A stretch of 64,000 nt of DNA from positions 20,223 to 84,222 of the forward strand of contig CAZIUB010000022.1 in the NCBI GenBank assembly GCA_964542425.1, written 5' to 3'. Below the pieces are notes generated by a model, which searched no databases, was not told where the DNA came from, and saw only the letters and a program-made list of their open reading frames with translations. Both the position numbers and the translations under genes were made by a program. This DNA is from Dongia_A sp964542425 (GTDB lineage: Bacteria > Pseudomonadota > Alphaproteobacteria > Dongiales > Dongiaceae). Shown piece after piece: positions 44,581 to 53,716 of this stretch (the first letter of the stretch is position 1; every line of letters starts with the position of its first letter).

Positions 44581-46515
44581 ATGGATGTGCTCATCGTCGC
44601 CTTGCCGCTTCTGGGCGCGCTCATCGCCGGGCTCGGCAACCGCCGCGTGGGCGATCTGGCGGCGCAATGGGTCACGTCGGGGTTGCTGCTGGTCTCCTGC
44701 GTCTTGGCCTGGATCGTGTTCTACCAGGTGGCCCTGGCCGGCGGCGGACCCAGGACAACCGAACTTTACACTTGGTTCGAGAGCGGCGCCTTCGAGGCGA
44801 GTTGGGGCGTTCGCGTCGATCAATTGTCCTCGGTCATGTTGGTCGTGGTGACCACGGTCTCGGCGATGGTGCATGTGTACTCGATCGGCTACATGATCCA
44901 CGACCATTCCATCCCCCGGTTCATGGCCTATCTCAGCCTGTTCACCTTCTTCATGTTGATGCTGGTGACGGCCGACAATTTCATGCAGATGTTCTTCGGT
45001 TGGGAGGGGGTCGGGCTCTGCTCCTACCTGCTGATCGGCTTCTGGTACCACCGGCCGAGCGCCAACGCCGCCGCGATCAAGGCCTTCATCGTCAACCGGA
45101 TCGGCGATTTCGGCTTCGCGCTTGGCATCATGGGCGTGTTCATGCTCTATGGAACGGTCGATTTCGATGCCGTGTTCCGGGCCACACCGGGCAAGGTCGG
45201 GCAAGGCTTCGCGTTCCTCGGCGCCGAGGTGGATGTGCTGACCACCTTGTGCCTGTTGTTGTTCATCGGCGCCATGGGCAAGTCGGCCCAGCTCGGCCTG
45301 CACACCTGGCTTCCGGATGCCATGGAGGGTCCGACCCCGGTCTCGGCGCTGATTCACGCCGCCACCATGGTGACGGCCGGCGTGTTCATGGTCTGCCGGC
45401 TGTCGCCGATGTTCGAGTTCGCCCCGGATGCCAAGGCGGTGGTGGCCGTGGTGGGGGGTGCCACGGCCTTCTTCGCGGCCACCATCGGCCTCTGCCAGAA
45501 CGACATCAAGCGGGTGATCGCCTATTCGACCTGCAGCCAGTTGGGTTACATGTTCTTCGCCGCCGGCGTGGGCGCCTATGGCGCGGCGATGTTCCACCTG
45601 TTCACCCACGCCTTCTTCAAGGCGCTTTTGTTCCTGTGCGCGGGATCGGTCATTCACGCCATGTCGAGCGAGCAGGACATGCGCCGGATGGGCGGCATCT
45701 GGAGGCTGATACCCTGGACCTACGGATTGATGTGGGTGGGCTCCCTGGCGCTCGCCGGAATTCCGTTCTTTGCCGGCTATTATTCCAAGGACATCATCCT
45801 TGAATCGGCGTTCGCGGCCCATAGCGGGGCGGGAACGCTCGCCTTCTGGCTGGGGATTGGTGCCGCGGCGATGACCGCCTTCTATTCCTGGCGCCTGCTG
45901 TTCATGACCTTCCACGGCGCGACCCGGGCTGATCACGAAACCTTCCACCATGTCCATGAGAGCCCCTGGGTGATACTGGCGCCCCTTGTGGTCCTAGCGG
46001 CGGGCTCGGTCTTCGCCGGCTGGCTCTTTTACGAGCAATTCGTCGGCGCGGAGATGGCGCGATTCTGGGGCCGGTCCTTGTTCTTCGCGCCCGACAATGA
46101 GGTGCCCCATCATGCTCATGACGTGGCGTTGTGGGTGAAGCTGGCACCGCTGGTGGTGGGCCTGGTTGGCATCGCGATCGCTTATGTAGCCTATGTCCGC
46201 GAGCCCAGCCTGCCCGGGCGCTGGGCGGCAAGGGCCGGTGGGTTGTACCGATTGCTGCTGAACAAGTGGTATTTCGACGAACTGTACGAGGCGATCTTCG
46301 TACGCCCGGCCAAGGCACTGGGACACGGCCTGTGGAAGGGGGGCGATGGCGCCATCATCGACCGTTTCGGGCCGGACGGCATCGCGGCGGTTTCTCAAGC
46401 TGTGGCCGCCAGGGCCAGCCGGATGCAATCGGGTTATGTCTATCACTATGCCTTCGCCATGCTGATCGGAATCGTGGCGCTGGTCGGCTGGTATCTCCTG
46501 GGCCTGGGGTCGTGA
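44581..46515 (+). CDS. nuoL: NADH-quinone oxidoreductase subunit L
   Basis: Distal antiporter-like proton-pumping subunit (ND5). 644 residues. Key segments: MLMLVTADNFMQMFFGWEGVG with the catalytic Glu, HTWLPDAMEGPTPVSALIHA with pump-channel residues, and a long C-terminal lateral helix plus final membrane helix. Followed after a few bases by repeat B5 rather than directly by nuoM. Confidence 0.97.
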   Translation: MDVLIVALPLLGALIAGLGNRRVGDLAAQWVTSGLLLVSCVLAWIVFYQVALAGGGPRTTELYTWFESGAFEASWGVRVDQLSSVMLVVVTTVSAMVHVYSIGYMIHDHSIPRFMAYLSLFTFFMLMLVTADNFMQMFFGWEGVGLCSYLLIGFWYHRPSANAAAIKAFIVNRIGDFGFALGIMGVFMLYGTVDFDAVFRATPGKVGQGFAFLGAEVDVLTTLCLLLFIGAMGKSAQLGLHTWLPDAMEGPTPVSALIHAATMVTAGVFMVCRLSPMFEFAPDAKAVVAVVGGATAFFAATIGLCQNDIKRVIAYSTCSQLGYMFFAAGVGAYGAAMFHLFTHAFFKALLFLCAGSVIHAMSSEQDMRRMGGIWRLIPWTYGLMWVGSLALAGIPFFAGYYSKDIILESAFAAHSGAGTLAFWLGIGAAAMTAFYSWRLLFMTFHGATRADHETFHHVHESPWVILAPLVVLAAGSVFAGWLFYEQFVGAEMARFWGRSLFFAPDNEVPHHAHDVALWVKLAPLVVGLVGIAIAYVAYVREPSLPGRWAARAGGLYRLLLNKWYFDELYEAIFVRPAKALGHGLWKGGDGAIIDRFGPDGIAAVSQAVAARASRMQSGYVYHYAFAMLIGIVALVGWYLLGLGS

Positions 46516-46520
46516 GGCAA

Positions 46521-46661
46521 TGCCGACTTTTGGAGAAGCGTGAACCATGAAACGCTCGGATGCTCCAACGAAAGTTGGCACAAGTGGCCCAATGATCTTA
46601 CCCGCCGGCGTGTACTGGCGGGGTCCTATCGCTGAACAAGCCCATGGCGGCGGTGGGTACT
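46521..46661 (+). repeat. Family B double-hairpin element, copy B5 (nuoL-nuoM)
   Basis: First hairpin TGCCGACTTTTG with CGAAAGTTGGCA; second hairpin TTACCCGCCG with CGGCGGTGGGTACT ending about 46661. Begins 5 bases after the nuoL stop and ends 5 bases before the nuoM ATG, so it makes up the whole gap. Confidence 0.87.
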
Positions 46662-46666
46662 AGGCG

Positions 46667-48199
46667 ATGGATGGCTTTCCGCATCTGCTGACCGTCATCA
46701 CTTTCCTGCCGCTCCTGGGCGCGTTGGGGATCATGTTGGTGCGTGGGCCAGAGGCCGAAGTGGCGCGCAACGCGCGCTGGGCGGCGCTGTGGGCTTCGGG
46801 GCTCACGTTCGTCGTATCGCTTGCACTCTGGTTCGGGTTCGATCGCGGCGATCCGGGCTTCCAGTTCGTCGAGAAGGCGGCATGGATTCCTTCGCTCAAC
46901 ATCGCCTATCACATGGGCGTGGACGGCATTTCCATGCCCTTCGTGCTCCTGACCACGGTGCTGATGCCCATTTGCGTACTGGCCTCATGGGAGGCCATTC
47001 AAACCCGGGTCCGCGAATACATGATTGCCTTCCTGGTTCTGGAAACGCTGATGGTGGGGACCTTCTGCGCGCTGGATTTCGTGGCCTTCTACGTGTTTTT
47101 CGAGGGCGTGCTCATTCCGATGTTCCTCATCATCGGCGTGTGGGGTGGGCCCCGGCGCGTCTATTCCGCGTTCAAGTTCTTCCTGTTCACGCTGGTCGGC
47201 TCGATCTTGATGCTGGTCGCGCTCCTGACCATGTACGACGTGGCCGGCACCACCGATATCCCGACCCTGATGCGGACCCGGTTCGACCCCGCCTGGCAGG
47301 GCTGGCTGTGGCTGGCGATGTTCGCCTCCTTCGCGGTCAAGGTGCCGATGTGGCCGGTCCATACCTGGCTTCCGGATGCCCATGTCGAGGCGCCGACCGC
47401 CGGTTCCGTGATCCTGGCCGGGGTACTCCTGAAGATGGGCGGATACGGGTTCCTGCGATTCTCCGTGCCGATGCTGCCCCAGGCGTCACTGGAATTCGCC
47501 CCGCTGATCTTCGGGTTGTCGGTGGTTGCGGTCATCTACACCTCGCTGGTGGCGCTTGCCCAGCACGACATGAAAAAGCTGATCGCCTATTCCTCGGTCG
47601 CGCATATGGGTTTCGTGACGGCGGGGATTTTCAGCTTCAATCGCCAGGGGCTGGATGGCGCCATGTTCCAGATGCTGAGCCACGGCATCGTCTCGGGCGC
47701 GCTGTTCTTGTGCGTGGGCGTGGTCTACGACCGCTTGCACAGCCGCGAGATCGCGCGCTATGGCGGGCTGGTGAACAACATGCCGCGCTATGCCTTCGCC
47801 TTCATGATCTTCACCCTGGCCTCGGTCGGGTTGCCGGGGACCAGCGGTTTCATCGGCGAGTTCCTGGTCATGGTCGGCGTGTTCCAGGCCAGCACCTGGG
47901 TCGCGGCATTGATCACGACTGGCATCGTCCTGGGCGCGGCCTACATGCTGTGGCTTTACCGGCGGGTGATTTTCGGCAAGCTGGAGAAGGAGGACGTGAA
48001 GGCGATGCTCGACCTAGGGCCCCGCGAAGTCGCGATCTTCGCGCCCTTGATCCTGATCGTCCTGTGGATGGGCCTCTATCCGGTGAGTTTCACCGATGTC
48101 ACCGGCCCCACGGTCGAACAATTGATCGCCAATTATCGTGCGGCGACCCTAGCCAATGCCGATTCCGGCTTGGTCGGGCAAGTGTTGGCGAGCGAGTGA
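46667..48199 (+). CDS. nuoM: NADH-quinone oxidoreductase subunit M
   Basis: Antiporter-like proton-pumping subunit (ND4). 510 residues, about 14 helices. Landmarks: GVDGISMPFVLLTTVLMP, MWPVHTWLPDAHVEAPTAGS, LLKMGGYGFLRFSVPM and HMGFVTAGIFSFN. ATG 46667 directly follows repeat B5, whose GGTGGG is the only upstream Shine-Dalgarno-like sequence. nuoN follows after 10 bases. Confidence 0.97.
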   Translation: MDGFPHLLTVITFLPLLGALGIMLVRGPEAEVARNARWAALWASGLTFVVSLALWFGFDRGDPGFQFVEKAAWIPSLNIAYHMGVDGISMPFVLLTTVLMPICVLASWEAIQTRVREYMIAFLVLETLMVGTFCALDFVAFYVFFEGVLIPMFLIIGVWGGPRRVYSAFKFFLFTLVGSILMLVALLTMYDVAGTTDIPTLMRTRFDPAWQGWLWLAMFASFAVKVPMWPVHTWLPDAHVEAPTAGSVILAGVLLKMGGYGFLRFSVPMLPQASLEFAPLIFGLSVVAVIYTSLVALAQHDMKKLIAYSSVAHMGFVTAGIFSFNRQGLDGAMFQMLSHGIVSGALFLCVGVVYDRLHSREIARYGGLVNNMPRYAFAFMIFTLASVGLPGTSGFIGEFLVMVGVFQASTWVAALITTGIVLGAAYMLWLYRRVIFGKLEKEDVKAMLDLGPREVAIFAPLILIVLWMGLYPVSFTDVTGPTVEQLIANYRAATLANADSGLVGQVLASE

Positions 48200-48209
48200 G
48201 CTTCAAGTG

Positions 48210-49658
48210 ATGGAACAGAACTTCGCGCTCGCCCTGCCGGAGATTTGGATCGCCGTCGCCGCCATGGGCACGCTCATGTTGGGCGTGTTCAAGGGCGATT
48301 CCTGGAGCCGGCTCATTGGCATTCTGGCCATGGCGATCCTGGTGGTTGGCCTAATCCTGGTTTGGAGGGGGCTGCCCATGGGGGGTTCCGGATCGGCCTT
48401 CGGCGGCCAGTTCGTGGTCGATCACTTCACGCTGTTCGCCAAGGTGCTGACGCTGCTGGCGGCGATCTTCGCGATCTGGATGTCGCTGGATTACGCCGAG
48501 CGCGAGGGCGTGCCGCAATTCGAGTTCCCGCTGCTGTTGCTGTTGGCGACACTCGGCATGATGATGATGATTTCGGCCAACGATCTCATGGCACTCTATG
48601 TCGGTTTGGAATTGCAGAGCCTTTCGCTCTACGTCGTGGCCGCGATCCGGCGCGACACCCTGAAATCGACCGAGGCGGGGCTCAAGTATTTCGTGCTGGG
48701 GGCCTTGGCCTCGGGGATGCTGCTTTATGGCGCGTCGCTGGTCTATGGCTTTACCGGCACCACGTCCTTCGCCGGCGTGGCGCGGGCGCTGCTGGGCGCG
48801 GGCGGGCACGCGCCGAGCCTTGGCCTTCTCGTTGGATTGGTGTTCATCTGCGCCGGGCTCGCCTTCAAGATCTCGGCGGTGCCGTTCCACATGTGGACGC
48901 CCGATGTCTACGAAGGCGCGCCCACGCCGGTGACCGCGTTCTTCGCCGCTGCACCCAAGGTGGCGGCGATCGCGCTCTTTACCCGGGTCTTGACCGGCCC
49001 CTTCGCCGATCTGGCGGCGGATTGGCGCCAGATCGTGATCGCGATCGCCATCGGCTCGATGGTGCTGGGCGGGTTCGCGGCCATCGCGCAACGCAATATC
49101 AAGCGGCTGATGGCCTATTCCTCGATCGGCAATATCGGCTACGCGCTGGTTGGACTTGCGGCCGGGACCGCCGCTGGCGTCTCGGCGCTGCTGGTCTATA
49201 TGGCGATCTACGTGGCCATGACGCTGGGCGCTTTCGCGGTCGTTCTTGGCATGCGCCGGCAGGGAAAACTGGTCGAGGAGATCGAGGATCTGCGCGGACT
49301 GGCCAGCAGCCAGCCTTGGCTCGCGCATATCTTCGCCGCGATTCTGTTTTCGATGGCCGGCATTCCGCCCTTGGCCGGATTCTTCGGCAAGCTGCTGGTC
49401 TTCAGCGCCGCGGTCGATTCCGGGCTGTTCGCGCTGGCGGTGATCGGCGTGTTGGCGAGCGTGGTCTCCGCCTATTACTATGTCCGGATCGTGAAGGTGA
49501 TGTATTTCGACCAGCCGGCCGGCGCCTTCGACCGCGTCGAGGGGCCGCTGAAGGTGGTCATGGCCCTGTCGGGGGCGGTGGTCGTGATCGGCATCCTGTT
49601 CATCAACCCGTTGCAAGGATCGGCGGCGGTCGCGGCCTCGGCGCTGTTCGCCGGATGA
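48210..49658 (+). CDS. nuoN: NADH-quinone oxidoreductase subunit N
   Basis: Third antiporter-like subunit (ND2). 482 residues. Landmarks: MMMMISANDLMALYVGLELQ, KFVL-like LKYFVLGALASGMLLYG, FHMWTPDVYEGAPTPVTAFF and PLAGFFGKLLVF. ATG 48210 (a GTG just before it is possible). Its stop overlaps the birA start (ATGA), so birA is translated from the nuo transcript. Confidence 0.97.
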   Translation: MEQNFALALPEIWIAVAAMGTLMLGVFKGDSWSRLIGILAMAILVVGLILVWRGLPMGGSGSAFGGQFVVDHFTLFAKVLTLLAAIFAIWMSLDYAEREGVPQFEFPLLLLLATLGMMMMISANDLMALYVGLELQSLSLYVVAAIRRDTLKSTEAGLKYFVLGALASGMLLYGASLVYGFTGTTSFAGVARALLGAGGHAPSLGLLVGLVFICAGLAFKISAVPFHMWTPDVYEGAPTPVTAFFAAAPKVAAIALFTRVLTGPFADLAADWRQIVIAIAIGSMVLGGFAAIAQRNIKRLMAYSSIGNIGYALVGLAAGTAAGVSALLVYMAIYVAMTLGAFAVVLGMRRQGKLVEEIEDLRGLASSQPWLAHIFAAILFSMAGIPPLAGFFGKLLVFSAAVDSGLFALAVIGVLASVVSAYYYVRIVKVMYFDQPAGAFDRVEGPLKVVMALSGAVVVIGILFINPLQGSAAVAASALFAG

Positions 49659-50419
49659 GCCTCGCCTTCCGGATCGAGGAAGTCGAAACCATCGACAGCA
49701 CCAACGAGGCTTGCCGAGCTCGCGCCGAGGACGGCGCGACCGAGGGCCTGGTCATCCGCGCCGATCGGCAGACCGGCGGACGCGGCCGGCGCGGAAAGGT
49801 CTGGGAATCGCCTCGGGGAAACCTCTATTGCTCGATCCTGCTCCGGCCCCGGCGCGCGGGCCACGAAGCGGCGACGCTGGGATTTGCCGCAGTCGCGGCC
49901 TTGGGCAATGTGGCCGCCCTCCTGCTGCCCCAAGAGCGGCGGATCGGGCACAAATGGCCGAACGATCTGCTGATCGACGGCCACAAGACATCCGGCCTGT
50001 TGCTGGAGGCGCGTAGCGGCGCCGATGGTGGCCTCGCCTGGCTGGTGATGGGGCTTGGCGTGAACATTGCCTGCCATCCGAGGGACATGCCCTATCCCGC
50101 AACCGATCTCCTTGAAATGGGCGCCAAGCCGACCAAGCCCGGGGAATTGCTGGAGATGTTCCTTTCGGCCTTCAAGCCGCTTCTCGAGGCTTGGACCAGG
50201 AACGGGTTTCCGGCGATCGCGCCCGCCTGGCTCGAGCGCGCCGTGGGCATCGGGCAAGAGATCGAGATCCGCCTGGATCGGGAAAACCTCGGGGGCCGAT
50301 TCCATGCGCTTGATCCCGATGGCGCGTTGGTGCTGGAATTGCCATCGGGCGCCACCCGCCGTATCGCCGCCGGCGAGGTTTTTTTCCCGAATTTGGAGCC
50401 GGCATTGGCCGGTGGATAG
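49655..50419 (+). CDS. birA: Biotin--acetyl-CoA-carboxylase ligase
   Basis: Attaches biotin to carboxylase carrier domains via biotinyl-AMP. 254 residues with no N-terminal helix-turn-helix, so a ligase-only (group I) enzyme, not a repressor. Motifs: TIDSTNEACRARA, the adenylate loop GGRGRRGKVWESPRGNLYCS, KWPNDLLIDGHKTSG and GLGVNIACHP. ATG overlaps the nuoN stop. The frame is open far upstream inside nuoN, which is just a GC-rich shadow. Confidence 0.95.
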   Translation: MSLAFRIEEVETIDSTNEACRARAEDGATEGLVIRADRQTGGRGRRGKVWESPRGNLYCSILLRPRRAGHEAATLGFAAVAALGNVAALLLPQERRIGHKWPNDLLIDGHKTSGLLLEARSGADGGLAWLVMGLGVNIACHPRDMPYPATDLLEMGAKPTKPGELLEMFLSAFKPLLEAWTRNGFPAIAPAWLERAVGIGQEIEIRLDRENLGGRFHALDPDGALVLELPSGATRRIAAGEVFFPNLEPALAGG

Positions 50420-50426
50420 GTCGATC

Positions 50427-51206
50427 ATGCTGCTGGCCATCAACGCCAACAACACCAACACTAAATTCTCGGTCTATGACGGGGATCGATTGCTGGGCGA
50501 TTGGCGGATCAAGACCGATCCCGGGCGGACCGCCGATCAATATGTCGTCTGGCTGAACCAAGTGATGAACCTGGCCGGCGCGCGCATGGACGCGATCGAT
50601 TCCGCGATCATCGCGACGGTCGTGCCGCAGACCCTGTTCCATCTGCAAATGATGTGCGAGCGGCATTTGCGGACCGAGCCGCTAGTGGTGGGCGATCCTT
50701 CGGTCACGCTGGGGATCGAGGTGCTTCTCGACCAGCCGGCGGAAGTGGGTGCCGACCGCCTGGCCAACGCGATCGGCGGCCACGTGCAGTACCATACCGC
50801 CCTGATCGTGGTTGATTTCGGCACCGCCACCACCTTCGATGTGGTCGACGGCAAAGGAAATTACGTGGGCGGCGCGATCGCGCCGGGGATCAACCTCAGC
50901 CTCGAGACCTTGCATTCCTCGACCGCGAAGCTGCCGCGCATCGCGGTCGAGCGGCCGCGGCGCGCAATCGGCAAGGACACGCTCACTGCCATGCAATCCG
51001 GCATCTTTTTCGGCTATCTGGGCCTGATCGAGGGACTGATCCAGCGCATCCAGGCCGAACACCCCGAACCAGTGCAAGTCGTGGCGACGGGTGGGCTGGC
51101 GCCGTTGTTCCATGGCGCCACACCTTCGATCCAGCACCTCGATCTCGAGATCACCATGCGCGGCCTGGTCGAAATCCACCGCCGCAACAAGGATCGGCCG
51201 GCATAG
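50427..51206 (+). CDS. coaX: Type III pantothenate kinase
   Basis: First step of coenzyme A synthesis, K+-dependent type III kinase. 259 residues of ASKHA fold. VDFGTATTFDVVDGKG, GADRLANAIGGH, GGAIAPGINLS and ATGGLAPLF are normal. The N-terminal phosphate loop, usually DxGNT, reads INANNTNT here: Asp and Gly are both Asn. Some alphaproteobacteria vary at this Asp, so activity is not excluded. ATG 50427; GTG 50412 is an alternative. Its TAG stop abuts repeat B6. Confidence 0.92.
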   Translation: MLLAINANNTNTKFSVYDGDRLLGDWRIKTDPGRTADQYVVWLNQVMNLAGARMDAIDSAIIATVVPQTLFHLQMMCERHLRTEPLVVGDPSVTLGIEVLLDQPAEVGADRLANAIGGHVQYHTALIVVDFGTATTFDVVDGKGNYVGGAIAPGINLSLETLHSSTAKLPRIAVERPRRAIGKDTLTAMQSGIFFGYLGLIEGLIQRIQAEHPEPVQVVATGGLAPLFHGATPSIQHLDLEITMRGLVEIHRRNKDRPA

Positions 51207-51347
51207 TGCCGACTTTCGAAGAAGGGCCATTCATGGACGGTGCCTATGGCGCCACGAAAGTTGGCACAAACTACTGTCTGATAGTACCCGCCGGTGCGCA
51301 TTGGCCGAGTCATATTGCTGAATCATCTATCGGCGACGGCGGGTACT
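51207..51347 (+). repeat. Family B double-hairpin element, copy B6 (coaX-rnj)
   Basis: First hairpin TGCCGACTTTCG (51207-51218) with CGAAAGTTGGCA (about 51256-51267); second hairpin AGTACCCGCCG with CGGCGGGTACT ending 51347, a perfect 11-bp pair. Both ends are flanked by TAG, the left one being the coaX stop codon. Ends 5 bases before the rnj ATG. Confidence 0.9.
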
Positions 51348-51352
51348 AGGGA

Positions 51353-53023
51353 ATGGCCGATCCCTATCGCCCCAAGGACACCGAATTGCTATTTCTGGCC
51401 CTGGGCGGGGCCGGCGAGATCGGCATGAATTTGAACCTCTACGGGCACGCCGGAAAATGGCTGATGGTGGATTTGGGGATCACCTTCGGCGACGAATCGA
51501 CGCCGGGGGTCGAAGTGATCATGCCCGACCCCACCTTCATCGAGGAACGCGCGGGAGATTTGTGCGGCCTCATTCTGACCCACGCGCATGAGGACCACAT
51601 CGGCGCGGTGCCCTATCTGTGGTCGAGGCTGCGCTGTCCACTCTACGCGACCCCGTTCACGGCTTCGGTCCTCAGGCGCAAGCTGGAGGAGGCGGGGCTC
51701 GTGCGCGAAGCGCCGATCACCGAAATCCAGATGTCCGGACAATTCCAGGTGGGACCCTTCGAGATCGAACTGATCACCCTCACCCATTCCATTCCCGAAC
51801 CCAACGCCGTCGTCGTGCGAACGCCCTTGGGCGCCGTCTTGCATACCGGCGACTGGAAATTGGACCGACAGCCCCTGGTCGGCCCGGCCGCCGATTTGGC
51901 GACGCTCCGGCGCCTGGGCGATAGCGGCGTTTTGGCCATGATCTGCGATTCGACCAATGTCTTCATCGAGGGCCAATCCGGCTCCGAGGCGGATGTTCGC
52001 GATTCGCTGATGGAGGTCGTGGGTCGGCTGCCAAGCCGGATCGCGATCGGCTGCTTTGCCAGCAATATCGCGCGGCTGCGTACCATCGCGGAGGTGGCGA
52101 CGGCCCATGACCGGCGGGTGGCACTCATCGGGCGGTCGCTGTGGCGAATGGCCGAGGCCGCGCGCGAGAACGGCTATCTCGCCGGCGCGACGGATTTCGT
52201 GACCGAGCACGATGTCGGCTATTTTCCGCGGGAAAAGATCCTGATGATTTGCACCGGAAGCCAGGGCGAGCCGCGCTCGGCGCTGCAACGAATTGCCCGC
52301 AAGGAGCACCCGAATGTCATCCTGGAGGCGGGCGATGCGGTCATCTTTTCCTCGCGCGTGATCCCGGGCAACGAGAAAGAGATCGCTTCCTTGCAGAACG
52401 AGTTTGCCCGCCAGGGGATCGATGTGATCACCGACCGCCACGGGGACATCCATGTTTCCGGCCATCCCGCGCGCGACGAATTGGCGGCGATGTACCAGAT
52501 GGTGCGGCCAAGGATCGCCATTCCCGTGCACGGCGAGGCCCGGCATATCCGCGAGCATGTGGCCCTTGCCCTCTCCTGCCAGGTGCCGGAGGCGGTGGCG
52601 GCGGCGAACGGCGCCATGATCAGGCTGGCGCCCGGGCGGGCGGAACGGATCGCCGAGGTGCCGAGCGGTCGTCTGGGTTTGGACGGGCGCAGCTTGATCC
52701 GGCTCGATGGCGATACGATCCGCCACCGGCACCGGTTGAGCTTCAACGGCCTGATCATGGTTTCCCTGGCGATCGATCATGACGGGGCGTTGCTGACCGA
52801 CCCACAAGTCAGCCTGGATGGGCTGCTCGATGGCGGCGTGCTGGGTGAGGAGGCGGCGCGGCTGATCTCGGGCGAAGTCGTTTCAATCCTGGAGGCAATG
52901 AATGCGTCTAGGCTGGCGTCGGACGAGGAAGTGGCGGAGGCCACGCGTTTGGCGGCACGGCGCTGGTTTCACAAGACCTACAAGAAAAAGCCGGTGACCA
53001 AGGTTCATGTCATGCGACTGTGA
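51353..53023 (+). CDS. rnj: Ribonuclease J
   Basis: Metallo-beta-lactamase/beta-CASP nuclease with 5'-3' exo- and endonuclease activity in rRNA and mRNA processing. 556 residues. Zinc motif HAHEDHIG at about 79-86, the beta-CASP region (about 210-370; ICTGSQGEPRSALQRIA), and HVSGHPARDELAAMY followed by IPVHGEARHIREH. ATG 51353 right after repeat B6. Alphaproteobacterial location after coaX is conserved. Its RNA-processing role is interesting beside hairpin-rich transcripts, but no link is shown. Confidence 0.95.
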   Translation: MADPYRPKDTELLFLALGGAGEIGMNLNLYGHAGKWLMVDLGITFGDESTPGVEVIMPDPTFIEERAGDLCGLILTHAHEDHIGAVPYLWSRLRCPLYATPFTASVLRRKLEEAGLVREAPITEIQMSGQFQVGPFEIELITLTHSIPEPNAVVVRTPLGAVLHTGDWKLDRQPLVGPAADLATLRRLGDSGVLAMICDSTNVFIEGQSGSEADVRDSLMEVVGRLPSRIAIGCFASNIARLRTIAEVATAHDRRVALIGRSLWRMAEAARENGYLAGATDFVTEHDVGYFPREKILMICTGSQGEPRSALQRIARKEHPNVILEAGDAVIFSSRVIPGNEKEIASLQNEFARQGIDVITDRHGDIHVSGHPARDELAAMYQMVRPRIAIPVHGEARHIREHVALALSCQVPEAVAAANGAMIRLAPGRAERIAEVPSGRLGLDGRSLIRLDGDTIRHRHRLSFNGLIMVSLAIDHDGALLTDPQVSLDGLLDGGVLGEEAARLISGEVVSILEAMNASRLASDEEVAEATRLAARRWFHKTYKKKPVTKVHVMRL

Positions 53024-53059
53024 TCGCGCCCACCACCGAAACGGTGATAGGCTTCAATC

Positions 53060-53479
53060 ATGTGTACCACTCTCGATCGGTCCTGGCCCCTGGTCCTTGG
53101 CGCCTTGCTGTTGGCATCACCCGGTGCCGAGGCCGAATTGCTGATCACGCGTCGGGCCTGCGACTGGCTGGTCCGGCACCAGCCGGCGCCCGATGTCGAC
53201 TATCAGCCGGGTATCGACGTGCACGGCCAACCCGTGGCGCCGGCCGATCTCGACGATAGCGGGAACATCGTCTTGCCGGAAATCATCACTATCCCGATCG
53301 AGGTGTTGATTCAGGATCGCTTCGGGATCCCGAAAAATTCGGTGCTGTGGGACGCCAAGGCGCAAGTGGGCACTGTCGAGGTGAAGGGCAATCGGGTTTA
53401 TTACGAGGGGCAATTGCTGGGCGACCCGGCGGCCGACGCGATGGCCAGGGCCTGCCGCGAGGCCGGATTTCGGCCATAG
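53060..53479 (+). CDS. Small secreted protein of unknown function
   Basis: 139 residues with a signal peptide (SWPLVLGALLLASPGAEA, cleavage before ELLITRR). The mature part (about 30-139) shows three repeated-looking segments, PGIDVHGQPVAPADL, ITIPIEVLIQDRFGIP and VEVKGNRVYYEGQLLG, and three Cys near residues 2, 33 and 133. I do not recognise a domain. It takes the place usually held by mce and DUF1467 between rnj and proS. Its TAG stop lies in the left end of repeat B7. Confidence 0.65.
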   Translation: MCTTLDRSWPLVLGALLLASPGAEAELLITRRACDWLVRHQPAPDVDYQPGIDVHGQPVAPADLDDSGNIVLPEIITIPIEVLIQDRFGIPKNSVLWDAKAQVGTVEVKGNRVYYEGQLLGDPAADAMARACREAGFRP

Positions 53480-53617
53480 TACCCGCCGTCGCTGTTGGCT
53501 GATTCGAGCCTACTGATAGCATCGGTGTACGCCGGCGGGTACAGTCATTTGGTAACAAGTGCCAACTTTCGTCGAAGCGCGGATGCATTTCATGCATCAG
53601 GCAATTTCGAAAGTTGG
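53478..53617 (-). repeat. Family B double-hairpin element, copy B7
   Basis: Reverse-oriented: AGTACCCGCCG at 53478-53488 (including the last bases of the preceding stop) pairs with CGCCGGCGGGTACA near 53530-53543, then GTGCCAACTTTCG with CGAAAGTTGGC ending about 53617. Lies about 100 bp before proS; unlike copies B3-B6, it does not end at a start codon. Confidence 0.85.
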
Positions 53618-53716
53618 CCGGGCCGAAAGGGATTTCCCCTTGGACAGGGGTCGGCCCTTTGCCTAGATTTCGCCGGACTCGAACATTGATCGGGCGGTTG
53701 CCCCGCGCGAGGAGCC

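Noticed and set aside
44221..45957. 578-codon - strand frame opposite nuoK/nuoL
   Set aside because: Antisense to strongly conserved complex I genes; His/Glu/Asp-rich composition is the mirror of membrane-protein codons.
48245..49654. Long in-frame upstream extension of birA through nuoN
   Set aside because: Lies in a different frame of nuoN, has Arg-rich shadow composition, and BirA starts cleanly at 49655 with an ATGA overlap.
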